Shown here: positions 26,408 through 35,191 of the stretch, piece after piece
Position numbering within the stretch: position 1 is the stretch's first letter
Layout: every line of letters starts with the position of its first letter
NCBI RefSeq assembly: GCF_900143095.1
Contig: NZ_FRDA01000012.1
Span: 116,281-180,280 of the forward strand
Direction: 5' to 3'
Source: Pseudomonas asturiensis
Lineage (GTDB): Bacteria; Pseudomonadota; Gammaproteobacteria; Pseudomonadales; Pseudomonadaceae
Length of the DNA stretch: 64,000 bases
The notes under the pieces: generated by a model
Databases searched by the model: none
What the model saw: only the letters and a program-made list of their open reading frames with translations
What the model was told of the DNA's origin: nothing
Program-made: the position numbers and the translations under genes

Positions 26408-27895
26408 TTACCTGCGCTTCTTCGTCCCCAGCAACGACCCCATCAAACCCCGCACCAACTCCCGTCCCAACTGACTCGCCGCCTGACGCATCGCATTCTT
26501 CATCGCCTGACCGGCCAACCCGCCCAAAAAATCCCCCGCTTTGTCACTGAAGCTCTCTTCGGGCTGGTCATCCGCTTTCGCACCATCCGCTACATCAGGC
26601 CCGGACACCTTGCGCGCCGCCAGCATCTCGTAAGCCGACTCCCGGTCCACCGGCTTGTCATAACGCGTGCCGAGTGCTGAACGTGCGATCAGCCCCGCAC
26701 GCTCGTCTGTCGTCAAAGGCCCGATGCGAGACTGGGGCGGGGCAATGAGCACACGCTGCACCATGGCGGGCGTGCCCTTGTCCTGCAACGTACCGATCAG
26801 CGCTTCGCCGGTGCCCAGCTCAGTCAATACACTCAGCGTGTCGAACGCGGGGTTGGGCCTGAACCCGTCGGCCACAGCGCGCAGTGACTTCTGTTCCTTG
26901 GCCGTGAACGCGCGCAAGCCATGCTGAATCCGCAGCCCCAACTGGGCAAGCACCTCATCGGGCAGATCACTGGGTGACTGGGTCACGAAATACACACCCA
27001 CGCCTTTGGAGCGGATCAGGCGCACCACTTGCTCAAGCCTTTCCTGCAATGCCTTGGGCGTATCGGCAAACAGCAAGTGGGCTTCATCGAAGAACAAGGC
27101 CAGCAGCGGCTTGTCGGCGTCGCCTCGCTCAGGCAGTTGCTCGAACAGCTCCGCGAGTAGCCACAGCAGGAATGTCGCGTAGACCTTCGGTGCTTGATGC
27201 ACCAGCCGACTGGCGTCCAACAGATGGATGCGCCCTCGTCCGTCACTGTCCGGCTGAAAAATGTCCTCCAGTTGCAGAGCAGGCTCGCCGAACAGCGCCT
27301 CGACACCCTGCTGCTCAAGCACGGCCAGACGCCGTTGCAGCGCCTGGCTTGAACCGGTGGTCATCAGTGCGCTGTCCTCGCCCAGCAATTGTGGGTTGTC
27401 ACGCAGGTGATTGAGCAGCGCCTTGAGGTCCTTGATGTCCAGCAGCAACAGGCCTTCGCGGTCAGCCACCTTGAACGCCGCGTACAGCGCTGATTGCTGG
27501 CTGTCCGTCAGCTCCAGCAGGTTGCCCAGCAGCAAAGGCCCCATTTCGCTCAATGTCGTGCGCAGCGGATGACCCGACTTGCCATCAATGTCCCACAGGG
27601 TGACCGGATAGGCCTGAGGTCGGTGGTTGAGCCAGGGCATCCCGGCGATCCGCTCGGCGACCTTGCCTTGCGGATTGCCCGCAGCGCCCAGACCACACAG
27701 ATCGCCTTTGATATCGGCCGCAAAGACTGCAACCCCGGCATCACTGAAGAGTTCGGCCAGACGCTGCAGCGTGACCGTCTTGCCAGTGCCTGTCGCGCCC
27801 GCGATCAGCCCGTGGCGATTGGCCAGGCGCATGGCCTGAGAGACGGGCTGCCCGTCTGCGGTGGCACCTGGAATCATTTCCTGAGAATCGTGCAT
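26408..27895 (-). CDS. HerA-like/DUF853 P-loop ATPase (YjgR type)
   Basis: This 495-residue protein has Walker A GATGTGKT near residues 33-40, FAADIKGDLCGL, and the Walker B segment LALFFDEAHLLFADTP. RSKGVGVYFVTQSPSDLP and the arginine-containing LGLRIQHGLRAFTAKEQKSL follow. This is the layout of YjgR/DUF853, a branch of the HerA/FtsK ATPases. The C-terminal tail is a linker followed by AMKNAMRQAASQLGRELVRG. The biological role of the family is not firmly known; a DNA-translocation or membrane-linked function is guessed from its relatives. It is divergent from the glycosyltransferase gene. Confidence 0.85.
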   Translation of the reverse strand: MHDSQEMIPGATADGQPVSQAMRLANRHGLIAGATGTGKTVTLQRLAELFSDAGVAVFAADIKGDLCGLGAAGNPQGKVAERIAGMPWLNHRPQAYPVTLWDIDGKSGHPLRTTLSEMGPLLLGNLLELTDSQQSALYAAFKVADREGLLLLDIKDLKALLNHLRDNPQLLGEDSALMTTGSSQALQRRLAVLEQQGVEALFGEPALQLEDIFQPDSDGRGRIHLLDASRLVHQAPKVYATFLLWLLAELFEQLPERGDADKPLLALFFDEAHLLFADTPKALQERLEQVVRLIRSKGVGVYFVTQSPSDLPDEVLAQLGLRIQHGLRAFTAKEQKSLRAVADGFRPNPAFDTLSVLTELGTGEALIGTLQDKGTPAMVQRVLIAPPQSRIGPLTTDERAGLIARSALGTRYDKPVDRESAYEMLAARKVSGPDVADGAKADDQPEESFSDKAGDFLGGLAGQAMKNAMRQAASQLGRELVRGLMGSLLGTKKRR

Positions 27896-28105
27896 GTTTC
27901 ACTCTCTCCAAACCATGAGACGCGCAGGCCTTGAGCGCAGCGATTGCGGTATCGACCCGTCCAGGCGCGAACGCCTGCACCGTGCATCATCCCCCCAACA
28001 GGCGCTCGCGTCTGCCGCCTGCCCGCCGGGCGGTCCATCCCGCCACGAGCATCTATTCTTTGGGAGGGGCAAGAAAGGATGACCCCGGATCGGAGGAACG
28101 TTGCC

Positions 28106-29218
28106 GTGCATATCGCGGACATCACCATGTTCTATGCGCCCGCCAGTGGTGGGGTGCGCACCTACCTGGACGCCAAGCACCGGCATCTGGGGCGATTGCC
28201 AGGGGTGCGTCACAGCCTGCTGATTCCGGGCGCTCGATCCACGCACACTGATGGCGTGTACAAGGTCCCGGCCCCTGCCCTGCCTTTCAGCAACGGCTAC
28301 CGCTTTCCGCTGCGGGTCTCGCCGTGGTGCAACCAGTTGCAGGACCTGCAGCCGGACCTCATAGAAGCAGGCGATCCGTACCTGACCGCCTGGGCCGCGC
28401 TGGATGCGCGTCGGCAACTGGATGTGCCGGTGATCGGTTTCTATCACTCCGACCTGCCGTTGCTGGTCAGCAACCGTATGGGCCACTGGATGGGCAGCAG
28501 CGCACAGGCGTATATCAGCAAGCTGTACAACAACTTCGACCGGGTTCTGACACCCAGCCGGATCATGGCGGAAAAACTGGCAGGCATGGGCGTGGACAAT
28601 GTTTACGTGCAACCGCTGGGTGTTGACCTGAAAACGTTCCACCCCCGCCACGCAGACAGCGGCTTGAAAGCCGAACTGGGATTGCGTGAAGACACACGGC
28701 TGCTGATCTTCGCCGGACGCGGTTCTAAAGAAAAGAACCTGACGGTCCTGCTGCAGTGCATGAAAAAACTCGGTCCGCGTTACCACCTGTTGCTGGTGGG
28801 TTCGCACATGCCCGCGCAGGTTCCCGACAACGTCAGCGTCATCCATCGGTTCTGCCGGGTTGACCATCTGGCGCGCCTGCTGGCCAGTGCCGATGCGCTG
28901 GTGCATGCCGGTGACCAGGAAACCTTCGGGCTGGTGATACTCGAAGCCATGGCCAGCGCAACGCCCATCGTCGCGGTGGATGCCGGCGCGTTCAGCGAGA
29001 TTGTTCCGCCTCACTGCGGTCAACTGTGCGAGGCCAATAATCCCAGGGCCATGGCCTGCGCAATTAAAGAACTGTTTGCCTGCGACCTTCACAGCAAGGG
29101 CCTTGCGGCCAGGCATTACGTGGAGGACCGCTACAGCTGGGACGTCGTGGTCATGCAGCTGCTGCATCATTATCAAGCCGTGCTGGGTACCTATGCCTCA
29201 GCGTTCGCTCATGGTTGA
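28106..29218 (+). CDS. GT4-family glycosyltransferase
   Basis: This protein of about 370 residues has two Rossmann domains. It begins HIADITMFYAPASGGVRTYL, the glycine-rich acceptor-side loop of GT-B enzymes, and carries the retaining-GT EX7E motif in ETFGLVILEAMASATPIVA. GTG 28106 has GGAGG nine bases upstream. An in-frame ATG at 28079 is the alternative. It probably transfers a sugar to a lipid or polysaccharide at the inner membrane. It overlaps the next gene by 8 bases, so the two are translated together. Donor and acceptor are unknown. Confidence 0.85.
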   Translation: MHIADITMFYAPASGGVRTYLDAKHRHLGRLPGVRHSLLIPGARSTHTDGVYKVPAPALPFSNGYRFPLRVSPWCNQLQDLQPDLIEAGDPYLTAWAALDARRQLDVPVIGFYHSDLPLLVSNRMGHWMGSSAQAYISKLYNNFDRVLTPSRIMAEKLAGMGVDNVYVQPLGVDLKTFHPRHADSGLKAELGLREDTRLLIFAGRGSKEKNLTVLLQCMKKLGPRYHLLLVGSHMPAQVPDNVSVIHRFCRVDHLARLLASADALVHAGDQETFGLVILEAMASATPIVAVDAGAFSEIVPPHCGQLCEANNPRAMACAIKELFACDLHSKGLAARHYVEDRYSWDVVVMQLLHHYQAVLGTYASAFAHG

Positions 29219-29987
29219 CCCCCTCACCCCGGCGGTTCTACGTAGCTTCATGCTGGTGCTGCACGACGTCGCACCGCACAGCTGGACGATGTACGAGCCT
29301 TTCGTGAGTGCCGTCGACCAGCTAGGGGGCGTGAACATGACCTGGCTGGTCGTACCGGACTTTCACCGGCGCAGCCCGATAACAGACGACATCCGGTTTC
29401 AACATCGGCTGAGCGAGCGACTGGACCGCGGCGACGAACTGGCCCTACACGGCTACTGCCACTGCGATGAAAGCCCTGCTCCCAGGACGCTGCGTGATTA
29501 CTTCATGCGGCGCATCTACACCTGGGAAGGCGAGTTCTACTGTCTGGATGTGCGTGAGTCGCTGGCACGACTTGAGGCTGGCATCGAAGTTTTCCATCAA
29601 CTGGACTGGCCATTGCATGGCTTCGTCGCGCCTGCATGGCTGATGAGCGAGGGTACGCGCGAAGCGTTGTGCCAGTTGCCACTGAGTTACACCAGCGACC
29701 CGCAGCACCTGTTCGTTCTGCCGGACTTCACTGCTCTCGAAGCGCCCGGGCTGGTATGGAGTGCCCGAAGCGCCTGGAGACGCGCGGCGTCGAGTCTTTA
29801 CTGCAGTGCAAGGGAGCATCAACTGCAAGACGCACCGACCCTGCGCCTGGGCCTGCACCCGGTGGACATGCTCCATGAATCTTCACGCGACTACTGGTTG
29901 GAACTGCTCACTCGCCTTCTGCAGGCTGGCAGGCAGCCCATGACCAAGATGCAGTGGCTACGCACGCATCAACTGCCCTCGGGTTGA
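29211..29987 (+). CDS. DUF2334 polysaccharide-deacetylase-like protein
   Basis: This 258-residue NodB-like (carbohydrate esterase 4 relative) protein has SFMLVLHDVAPHS with the metal-binding HD, LALHGYCHCDE with the HxxxH-type segment, and GFVAPAWLMSEG. DUF2334 proteins are thought to remove acetyl groups from glycans. The overlap with the glycosyltransferase suggests that both work on one glycan or glycolipid. No signal peptide is seen, so it may act in the cytoplasm. The ATG at 29211 lies within the end of the upstream gene. Confidence 0.8.
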   Translation: MVDPLTPAVLRSFMLVLHDVAPHSWTMYEPFVSAVDQLGGVNMTWLVVPDFHRRSPITDDIRFQHRLSERLDRGDELALHGYCHCDESPAPRTLRDYFMRRIYTWEGEFYCLDVRESLARLEAGIEVFHQLDWPLHGFVAPAWLMSEGTREALCQLPLSYTSDPQHLFVLPDFTALEAPGLVWSARSAWRRAASSLYCSAREHQLQDAPTLRLGLHPVDMLHESSRDYWLELLTRLLQAGRQPMTKMQWLRTHQLPSG

Positions 29988-30145
29988 TCTTCAGCGGGTT
30001 GCTGCAACTGGTGCCACAACTCGGCTGCACCCTCGAAGTCGGTACCGTTTTCAGGTGTCAGGGCATCGGGATCGTAACGGCTCAGACAGCCTTCGCCGAG
30101 CGTGGCCGGCGCGGTGGAAGTGGCTTTATCGAGAGGGTCGGTCAT
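29969..30145 (-). CDS. Small acidic hypothetical protein, 58 residues
   Basis: It starts MTDPLDKATSTAPATLGEG and includes LSRYDPDALTPENGTDFEGA. It is acidic, has no membrane segment, and ends ELWHQLQQPAEDQPEGS. AGGCGG lies about 8 bases before the ATG at 30145. It follows purU on the same strand after 59 bp and overlaps the end of the deacetylase gene on the other strand by 19 bases. No family is recognised. Confidence 0.5.
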   Translation of the reverse strand: MTDPLDKATSTAPATLGEGCLSRYDPDALTPENGTDFEGAAELWHQLQQPAEDQPEGS

Positions 30146-30204
30146 GGGAATGTCCGCCTGGGAGATGGGCAGGAGCGCCGTACAGGCGATCCTGCCACAA
30201 CGCA

Positions 30205-31056
30205 TCAGTCGAAAACGACTGTCTTGTTGTCATGAACCAGTACACGGTCTTCAAGGTGCGCACGCAAACCACGCGCCAGCACCATCTTTTCGACGTCACG
30301 GCCGAAACGCACCATGTTCTCGATACTGTCGCGATGGCTGACGCGCACCACGTCCTGTTCGATGATCGGACCTGCGTCCAGTTCTTCAGTGACGTAGTGA
30401 CAGGTTGCACCGATCAGTTTCACGCCACGCAGCGAAGCCTGGTGATAAGGCTTGGCCCCCACGAACGACGGCAGGAAGCTGTGGTGAATGTTGATCACCT
30501 GATGCGCGTATTCGCGGCACAGCTGCGGCGGCAGAATCTGCATGTAACGCGCCAGTACCACCACATCGGCCTGATGATGCCCGACCAGACGTGACACCTC
30601 GGCAAACGCCGGCTCCTTGTCCTTGGGATCGACAGGCACGTGGTAATAAGGAATGTCATGCCACTCGACCATGCTGCGCAGGTCCTGGTGGTTGGAGATC
30701 ACGCAGGCAATGTCGCAATCGAGTTCATCGCTGTGCCAGCGGTGCAGCAAGTCCGCCAGACAGTGTGATTCGCGGCTGGCCATCAGCACCACGCGTTTCT
30801 TCTGAGCAGAATCGGTGATGCGCCAGTCCATCGAGAACTCTTCGGCGATCGGGGTGAACGCCTCGCGAAAACCGTCCAGGTCGAACGGCAGCGTGTCGGC
30901 CCGGATCTCGTGACGCATGAAAAACCAGCCGCTGAGATTATCCGAATGATGGCTCGCTTCGGTGATCCAGCCGTTATGGGAAGCCAGAAAGTTACTGACT
31001 TTGGCAACGATGCCGACACGGTCCGGGCAAGCAATCACCAGACGAAAAGTGCGCAT
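30205..31056 (-). CDS. purU: Formyltetrahydrofolate deformylase
   Basis: This 283-residue enzyme hydrolyses 10-formyl-THF to formate and THF, balancing the one-carbon pool. An N-terminal ACT domain (FRLVIACPDRVGIVAKVSNFL) precedes the formyltransferase fold. The fold carries VVLARYMQILPP, INIHHSFLPSFVGAKPYHQA and DAGPIIEQDVVRVSHRD with the catalytic His and Asp. The purU-mvaT-sbcB neighbourhood is the usual Pseudomonas arrangement. Pseudomonads carry several purU paralogues, and this is the mvaT-linked one. Confidence 0.93.
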   Translation of the reverse strand: MRTFRLVIACPDRVGIVAKVSNFLASHNGWITEASHHSDNLSGWFFMRHEIRADTLPFDLDGFREAFTPIAEEFSMDWRITDSAQKKRVVLMASRESHCLADLLHRWHSDELDCDIACVISNHQDLRSMVEWHDIPYYHVPVDPKDKEPAFAEVSRLVGHHQADVVVLARYMQILPPQLCREYAHQVINIHHSFLPSFVGAKPYHQASLRGVKLIGATCHYVTEELDAGPIIEQDVVRVSHRDSIENMVRFGRDVEKMVLARGLRAHLEDRVLVHDNKTVVFD

Positions 31057-31294
31057 TAGGGGAAACTCCAGAACTTCGCAAAGCCGCCATTCTAGCGACT
31101 GCGCGGGAAAACTGCAGTATCTGTGTTGCCTGAATCCAGGCGGTCACGCGGGCACGACGAGGGTAGAAGATTGCATCGTGCCAGTACGGCATTTTTGCGC
31201 AGGCGATGCTAAAAACAAGCCCCATACTTAAGCAGGGTTTTATCGCAAGGCTGTTAGTAATGAAAACCGCGCCGATCTAGTTCGACAGTCTGTA

Positions 31295-31371
31295 GGACGT
31301 GTGTATATTTCTAAATAATTCAAATAAAACTTTTATTTAATGTTTACTTGCCCAGTGCCTCTGACTATTAT
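31295..31371 (+). promoter_or_regulatory. mvaT promoter with upstream AT-rich patch
   Basis: The promoter TTTACT (31343-31348), 17-bp spacer, TATTAT (31366-31371) lies 45 bp before the mvaT start. The 50 bp just upstream are strongly AT-rich in an otherwise GC-rich genome, a likely site for MvaT/MvaU self-binding. Confidence 0.6.
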
Positions 31372-31416
31372 TGCGTCACTGTCTCCCTGCCACCCTTCAC
31401 AACATAAGGTCCCCTC

Positions 31417-31797
31417 ATGTCCCTGATCAACGAATACCGCGCCACAGAAGATGCCATCAAAGAACTGCAAGCCCGTTTGAAGAACCTGTCGCAAGACGGC
31501 AAATTGCAAACCGAGCTGGAATTCGAGGGTAAACTGCGCACGCTGATGGGCGAATATCAGAAATCGCTGCGTGACATCATTGCTCTGCTGGATCCGGACT
31601 CCAAGGTCAACAAAGCCCCTCGTGGCGGCGCCGTGAAAACTACCGGCACCAAGCGCGCCCGTAAGGTCAAGCAATACAAGAACCCGCACAATGGCGAAGT
31701 CATCGAAACCAAAGGTGGCAACCACAAAACACTGAAAGAGTGGAAAGCCAAGTGGGGCGGTGACGAGGTAGAAAGCTGGGCTACCCTGCTGGGCTAA
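31417..31797 (+). CDS. mvaT: H-NS-family xenogeneic silencer MvaT
   Basis: This 126-residue protein has an N-terminal coiled-coil oligomerisation domain (MSLINEYRATEDAIKELQAR). A linker and a C-terminal DNA-binding domain with RARKVKQYKNPHNGEVIETK and GGNHKTLKEWKAKWG follow, the AT-hook-like pincer region of MvaT/MvaU. It binds AT-rich DNA and silences horizontally acquired genes, biofilm and virulence genes. It has its own promoter with an AT-rich patch and its own terminator. The purU and sbcB neighbours match the mvaT locus of P. aeruginosa. Confidence 0.95.
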   Translation: MSLINEYRATEDAIKELQARLKNLSQDGKLQTELEFEGKLRTLMGEYQKSLRDIIALLDPDSKVNKAPRGGAVKTTGTKRARKVKQYKNPHNGEVIETKGGNHKTLKEWKAKWGGDEVESWATLLG

Positions 31798-31826
31798 GCC
31801 TCACGAAATCGTTTATTCGCGACTTG

Positions 31827-31852
31827 AAAACGCCAGCTTGCTGGCGTTTTTT
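31827..31852. terminator. mvaT terminator
   Basis: AAAA, CGCCAGC, TT loop, GCTGGCG, TTTTTT. It is symmetrical and also serves the converging sbcB. Confidence 0.9.
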
Positions 31853-31878
31853 ATTGCCCACCGTTCGGTCCTCAGGCC

Positions 31879-33309
31879 TCAGGCACCCACTCGGGCGCGC
31901 AGCAACTGGACATAGTCCTGCCACTGTCTGAGCACCTCCAACTGCTCTGGGCTGGCACTAAGCGACAACTCCACCAGCGCGTTGGTGAACGCCTGCAAAG
32001 TATTTGGCGCACCCGCTTCAGGGCGGTGCAATCTTGTCTGACAAAAATCACGCCACCGCTGTTGCTCTTCCGTGCTCAGGGTCTCTGGAAAGTTACGGGC
32101 CCGATAGCGAAACAACAACTCGGGCAAGCGCGCATCATCAAATGGCCATGCGTCACGCGCCAGTTGCTCGGGCTCTGCACTGCGAACTTGTTCACAAAGC
32201 CGGCGGTCCCGGTCGCCGATAAATCCATCATACAATTGCTGCTCGGGATCTTCACTGGCAACGAAATCATCCTTGCCGTAAATCACGTGTAGTTTTTCCT
32301 GCCAAACTTCCTGACCCTCCCTCAATCGCAACGCGCGGTCCTGATAGCCCGTCATGTCCAGTTGCAAACGTTCTTGATCTTCGGGGCGCAGCACACCCAA
32401 TGGGGCAACCACCGGACAGCGATTTATATGCAAGAGTTTGAGCGGGACCGGCAGCTCACCCTCGGCCAGCGCGTCATGGCGGGTATATAAGCGTTGCTTC
32501 AGCGTTTCAGCGTCATGCTCGAGTAAGGGCGAAGGGTCTTGATATAAATCGCACACAATCAGTGCATTTCGATTATGCGGATGCCAGGCCAGAGGCAACA
32601 CCACCCCGAGGTAATTACGGGCCGCAGAAAAACGTCCCGAGATATGCACCAGCGGCTGCATCAGACGAATCTGATCCTGAACCTTCTGTTTACTGCGCAG
32701 TGTGAACAAATAGTCATACAGCCGGGGTTGTTTCTCACGAACCAGCCGCGCCAGGGCAATGGTTGCGCGCACATCGGACAAGGCATCGTGGGCCTGGCCA
32801 TGATCAATACCGTTGGCCGCCGTAAGACGTTCAAGCTTCAGCGTGACGCGCCCGCCTTCCTCGGGCCAGACGATCCCGTCAGGCCGTAACGCATAGGCAG
32901 CGCGCACGACGTCGATCAGGTCCCAACGACTGTTTCCGCCCTGCCACTCACGGGCGTAAGGGTCGAAAAAGTTGCGATAAAGGCTGTAACGCGTCACTTC
33001 ATCGTCGAAACGCAACGTGTTGTAGCCAGCGCCACAGGTACCGGGCGCCGAGAGTTCGGCATGCACCCGCGTCATGAAATCGGCTTCGCACAATCCTTTC
33101 TCGGCCAGCGTGGCCGGGGTGATACCGGTGATCACACAGGCGGCAGGATGCGGCAGGATGTCGTCGCTGGGCTGGCAGTAAAGATTGACCGGCGGCGCAA
33201 TTTCGTTGAGCTGGGCGTCGGTACGGATACCGGCCATCTGCAGCGCTCGATCATTGCGCGGGTTGATCCCGGTGGTTTCGTAGTCATACCAGAAGATGCT
33301 GGAGGTCAC
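31879..33309 (-). CDS. sbcB: Exodeoxyribonuclease I
   Basis: This 476-residue DEDDh 3'-5' exonuclease degrades single-stranded DNA in recombination and repair. Exonuclease motif I is SIFWYDYETTGINPRND, motif II lies around CGAGYNTLRFDDEVTRY, and motif III is HGQAHDALSDVRATIAL with the His and Asp. The GTG at 33309 gives a length equal to E. coli SbcB and has AGGA eight bases upstream. The 49 codons before it are judged untranslated. It diverges from the MoxR-type operon. Confidence 0.93.
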   Translation of the reverse strand: MTSSIFWYDYETTGINPRNDRALQMAGIRTDAQLNEIAPPVNLYCQPSDDILPHPAACVITGITPATLAEKGLCEADFMTRVHAELSAPGTCGAGYNTLRFDDEVTRYSLYRNFFDPYAREWQGGNSRWDLIDVVRAAYALRPDGIVWPEEGGRVTLKLERLTAANGIDHGQAHDALSDVRATIALARLVREKQPRLYDYLFTLRSKQKVQDQIRLMQPLVHISGRFSAARNYLGVVLPLAWHPHNRNALIVCDLYQDPSPLLEHDAETLKQRLYTRHDALAEGELPVPLKLLHINRCPVVAPLGVLRPEDQERLQLDMTGYQDRALRLREGQEVWQEKLHVIYGKDDFVASEDPEQQLYDGFIGDRDRRLCEQVRSAEPEQLARDAWPFDDARLPELLFRYRARNFPETLSTEEQQRWRDFCQTRLHRPEAGAPNTLQAFTNALVELSLSASPEQLEVLRQWQDYVQLLRARVGA

Positions 33310-33488
33310 GGGCTGATCCTGAACAAAAGACCCTTGAAGTGTAGGGCGTGGAGCAGGAGGTTGGCTAATAGGAAGACGCGCCAGGCTCACGATACGTTTT
33401 CTTACAGGATCTGTTTTGACAGGTCGGTTGCTTAGCATCGCCGTGGTAGCTAGCATCAGTTTTCGCCTTTAGGTAATGCCTCCCGATC

Positions 33489-34214
33489 ATGTCCCCTCCT
33501 CCCGCTTCGCAAGGGATTGCAGCGCACAGTGTGCAGCTCGATACCCGCATCGCTATCGAGACCCCGGAAGGCATCGACATGGTCCTTCGCCCAGCGGGTC
33601 TGGTTCCACGTGCGCTGGCATTCGGCATCGACCTGAGCATCCGTGCGGCGGCCCTCGGCGCGTTGTTCGTCGTTCTTCAGCTATTCGACACGTTCGGCAT
33701 GGGCCTGGCTGCTATCGCGATTTTTGTGGTCAATTGGTGGTACATGGTGCTGTTCGAGGTACTGAACCAGGGCCGCACACCCGGAAAGCGGGCCATGAAG
33801 CTGCGAGTGGTCAATGATGACGGCACGCCTGTCGGCTGGGCGTCGTCGCTGGTGCGCAACCTGCTGCGCTTTGTCGACATGCTGCCCCTGGCCTACAGCG
33901 TTGGAGCCGTCAGTTGCCTGAACCATCCTCAGTTCAAGCGTCTTGGTGATCTGGCTGCCGGAACACTGGTCATCCACATGGACGTGCCGGTTCATCGCCC
34001 GGTTGTGCCGCACGCCGAGCCTGTCGTCGTGGCGTTTGCCCTGCAACTTGAGGAACAACGAGCAGTGCTGAGTCTGGCCGAGCGACAAGGCGACCTGTCC
34101 GCGGCACGTGTTCATGAACTGGCGCAGATTCTGGTCGAGCCGCTGCAACTGCATGCTGACAACCCGGTCAACCAGGTCAATGGCATTGCACGCAGCCTGA
34201 TGGGGGCGACATGA
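33489..34214 (+). CDS. RDD-family membrane protein
   Basis: This 241-residue protein has RDD features: the Arg in RALAFGIDLSIRAAALG, two or three membrane segments, and NQGRTPGKRAMKLRVVNDDG. It is the first gene of a six-gene operon of the MoxR-DUF58 type, in which every junction overlaps. RDD proteins are membrane proteins of unclear role, some linked to ion transport. The C-terminal ~90 residues are soluble and acidic. Its ATG lies about 180 bp from the divergent sbcB start. Confidence 0.85.
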   Translation: MSPPPASQGIAAHSVQLDTRIAIETPEGIDMVLRPAGLVPRALAFGIDLSIRAAALGALFVVLQLFDTFGMGLAAIAIFVVNWWYMVLFEVLNQGRTPGKRAMKLRVVNDDGTPVGWASSLVRNLLRFVDMLPLAYSVGAVSCLNHPQFKRLGDLAAGTLVIHMDVPVHRPVVPHAEPVVVAFALQLEEQRAVLSLAERQGDLSAARVHELAQILVEPLQLHADNPVNQVNGIARSLMGAT

Positions 34215-35191
34215 AGCAGAGCCAGTTCGAAGCACGCCACCAGGCTGAATGGCAGCGTTTTGGTGAATGCCTGGACGCACTGGAACGCGGCAAGGCCGGC
34301 CCTGAAGTGGGTGCCATGTTTCCAGCGGACTATCGACGCATTTGCCATCAATTGGCATTGGCCAATGAGCGTGCCTACAGCAGCCACCTTGTCGATCCGC
34401 TTCATCAGTTGGCCATGCGCGGCCATCAACAGCTGTACCGTCATCGCAGCGCGCTGGGCGCTCAGTTTCTGGCCTTCATCCTTGCCGACTTTCCACGTCG
34501 GGTACGTACCGAATGGCCTTTCGTGCTGGTCGCCTGTGTTCTGTTCTTCGGGAGCCTGATGGGCATGGGTCTGCTGGTTTACGGCTTCCCTGACCTGATC
34601 TACAGCGTCGTCAGCCCTGAACAGGTCAGCGACATGCAAAGCATGTATGACCCGGCCGCCGGCCGCATCGGGCAATCCCTGGAACGAGGGTCCGACGATG
34701 ACTGGATGATGTTCGGCTACTACATCATGAACAACATAGGCATCGCCTTTCAGACCTACGCCAGCGGACTGCTGTTCGGACTGGGCAGCCTGTTCTTTCT
34801 GTTCTTTAACGGCTTGATGATCGGCGCGGTTGCAGGCCACCTGACCGAGATCGGTTACGGCCAGACCTTCTGGTCTTTCGTGATCGGTCATGGTGCTTTC
34901 GAGCTGACCGCCATCGCACTCGCTGGAGCCGCCGGCCTGAAACTGGGTTGGGCACTGCTGGCTCCAGGCAGGCTCACACGCGGCGAAGCCCTGCGGATCG
35001 CGGCACGAAGCAGTGTGCAGTTGATCGGCGGCGTGATGCTGTTCCTGCTGATCGCCGCGTTCATCGAAGCGTTCTGGTCCTCAATGACCTGGCCCGGCCC
35101 CTTGATCAAGTACCTGGTGGGCGCCGCCCTCTGGGTGCTGGTCGGCGCTTATCTGACACTGGCCGGACGGACCGCTCATGCGCCTGACTGA
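34211..35191 (+). CDS. Stage II sporulation protein M-like (SpoIIM/DUF95) membrane protein
   Basis: This 326-residue protein starts MKQSQFEARHQAEWQRF, with a soluble N-terminal helix region including MFPADYRRICHQLALA. Five or six membrane segments follow, including VLVACVLFFGSLMGMGLLVYG and the conserved end GHGAFELTAIALAGAAGLKLG. SpoIIM-like proteins occur with MoxR/DUF58 sets in non-sporulating bacteria; here it does not imply sporulation. It overlaps both neighbours (ATGA before, 14 bases after). Confidence 0.88.
   Translation: MKQSQFEARHQAEWQRFGECLDALERGKAGPEVGAMFPADYRRICHQLALANERAYSSHLVDPLHQLAMRGHQQLYRHRSALGAQFLAFILADFPRRVRTEWPFVLVACVLFFGSLMGMGLLVYGFPDLIYSVVSPEQVSDMQSMYDPAAGRIGQSLERGSDDDWMMFGYYIMNNIGIAFQTYASGLLFGLGSLFFLFFNGLMIGAVAGHLTEIGYGQTFWSFVIGHGAFELTAIALAGAAGLKLGWALLAPGRLTRGEALRIAARSSVQLIGGVMLFLLIAAFIEAFWSSMTWPGPLIKYLVGAALWVLVGAYLTLAGRTAHAPD

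Noticed and set aside
30055..30594. 179-codon plus-strand frame antisense to purU
   Set aside because: Shadow of purU, without ribosome site or domain.
34211..35191. Idea that the SpoIIM-like gene indicates sporulation
   Set aside because: The family is widespread in non-sporulating bacteria beside MoxR genes; no other sporulation gene is present.
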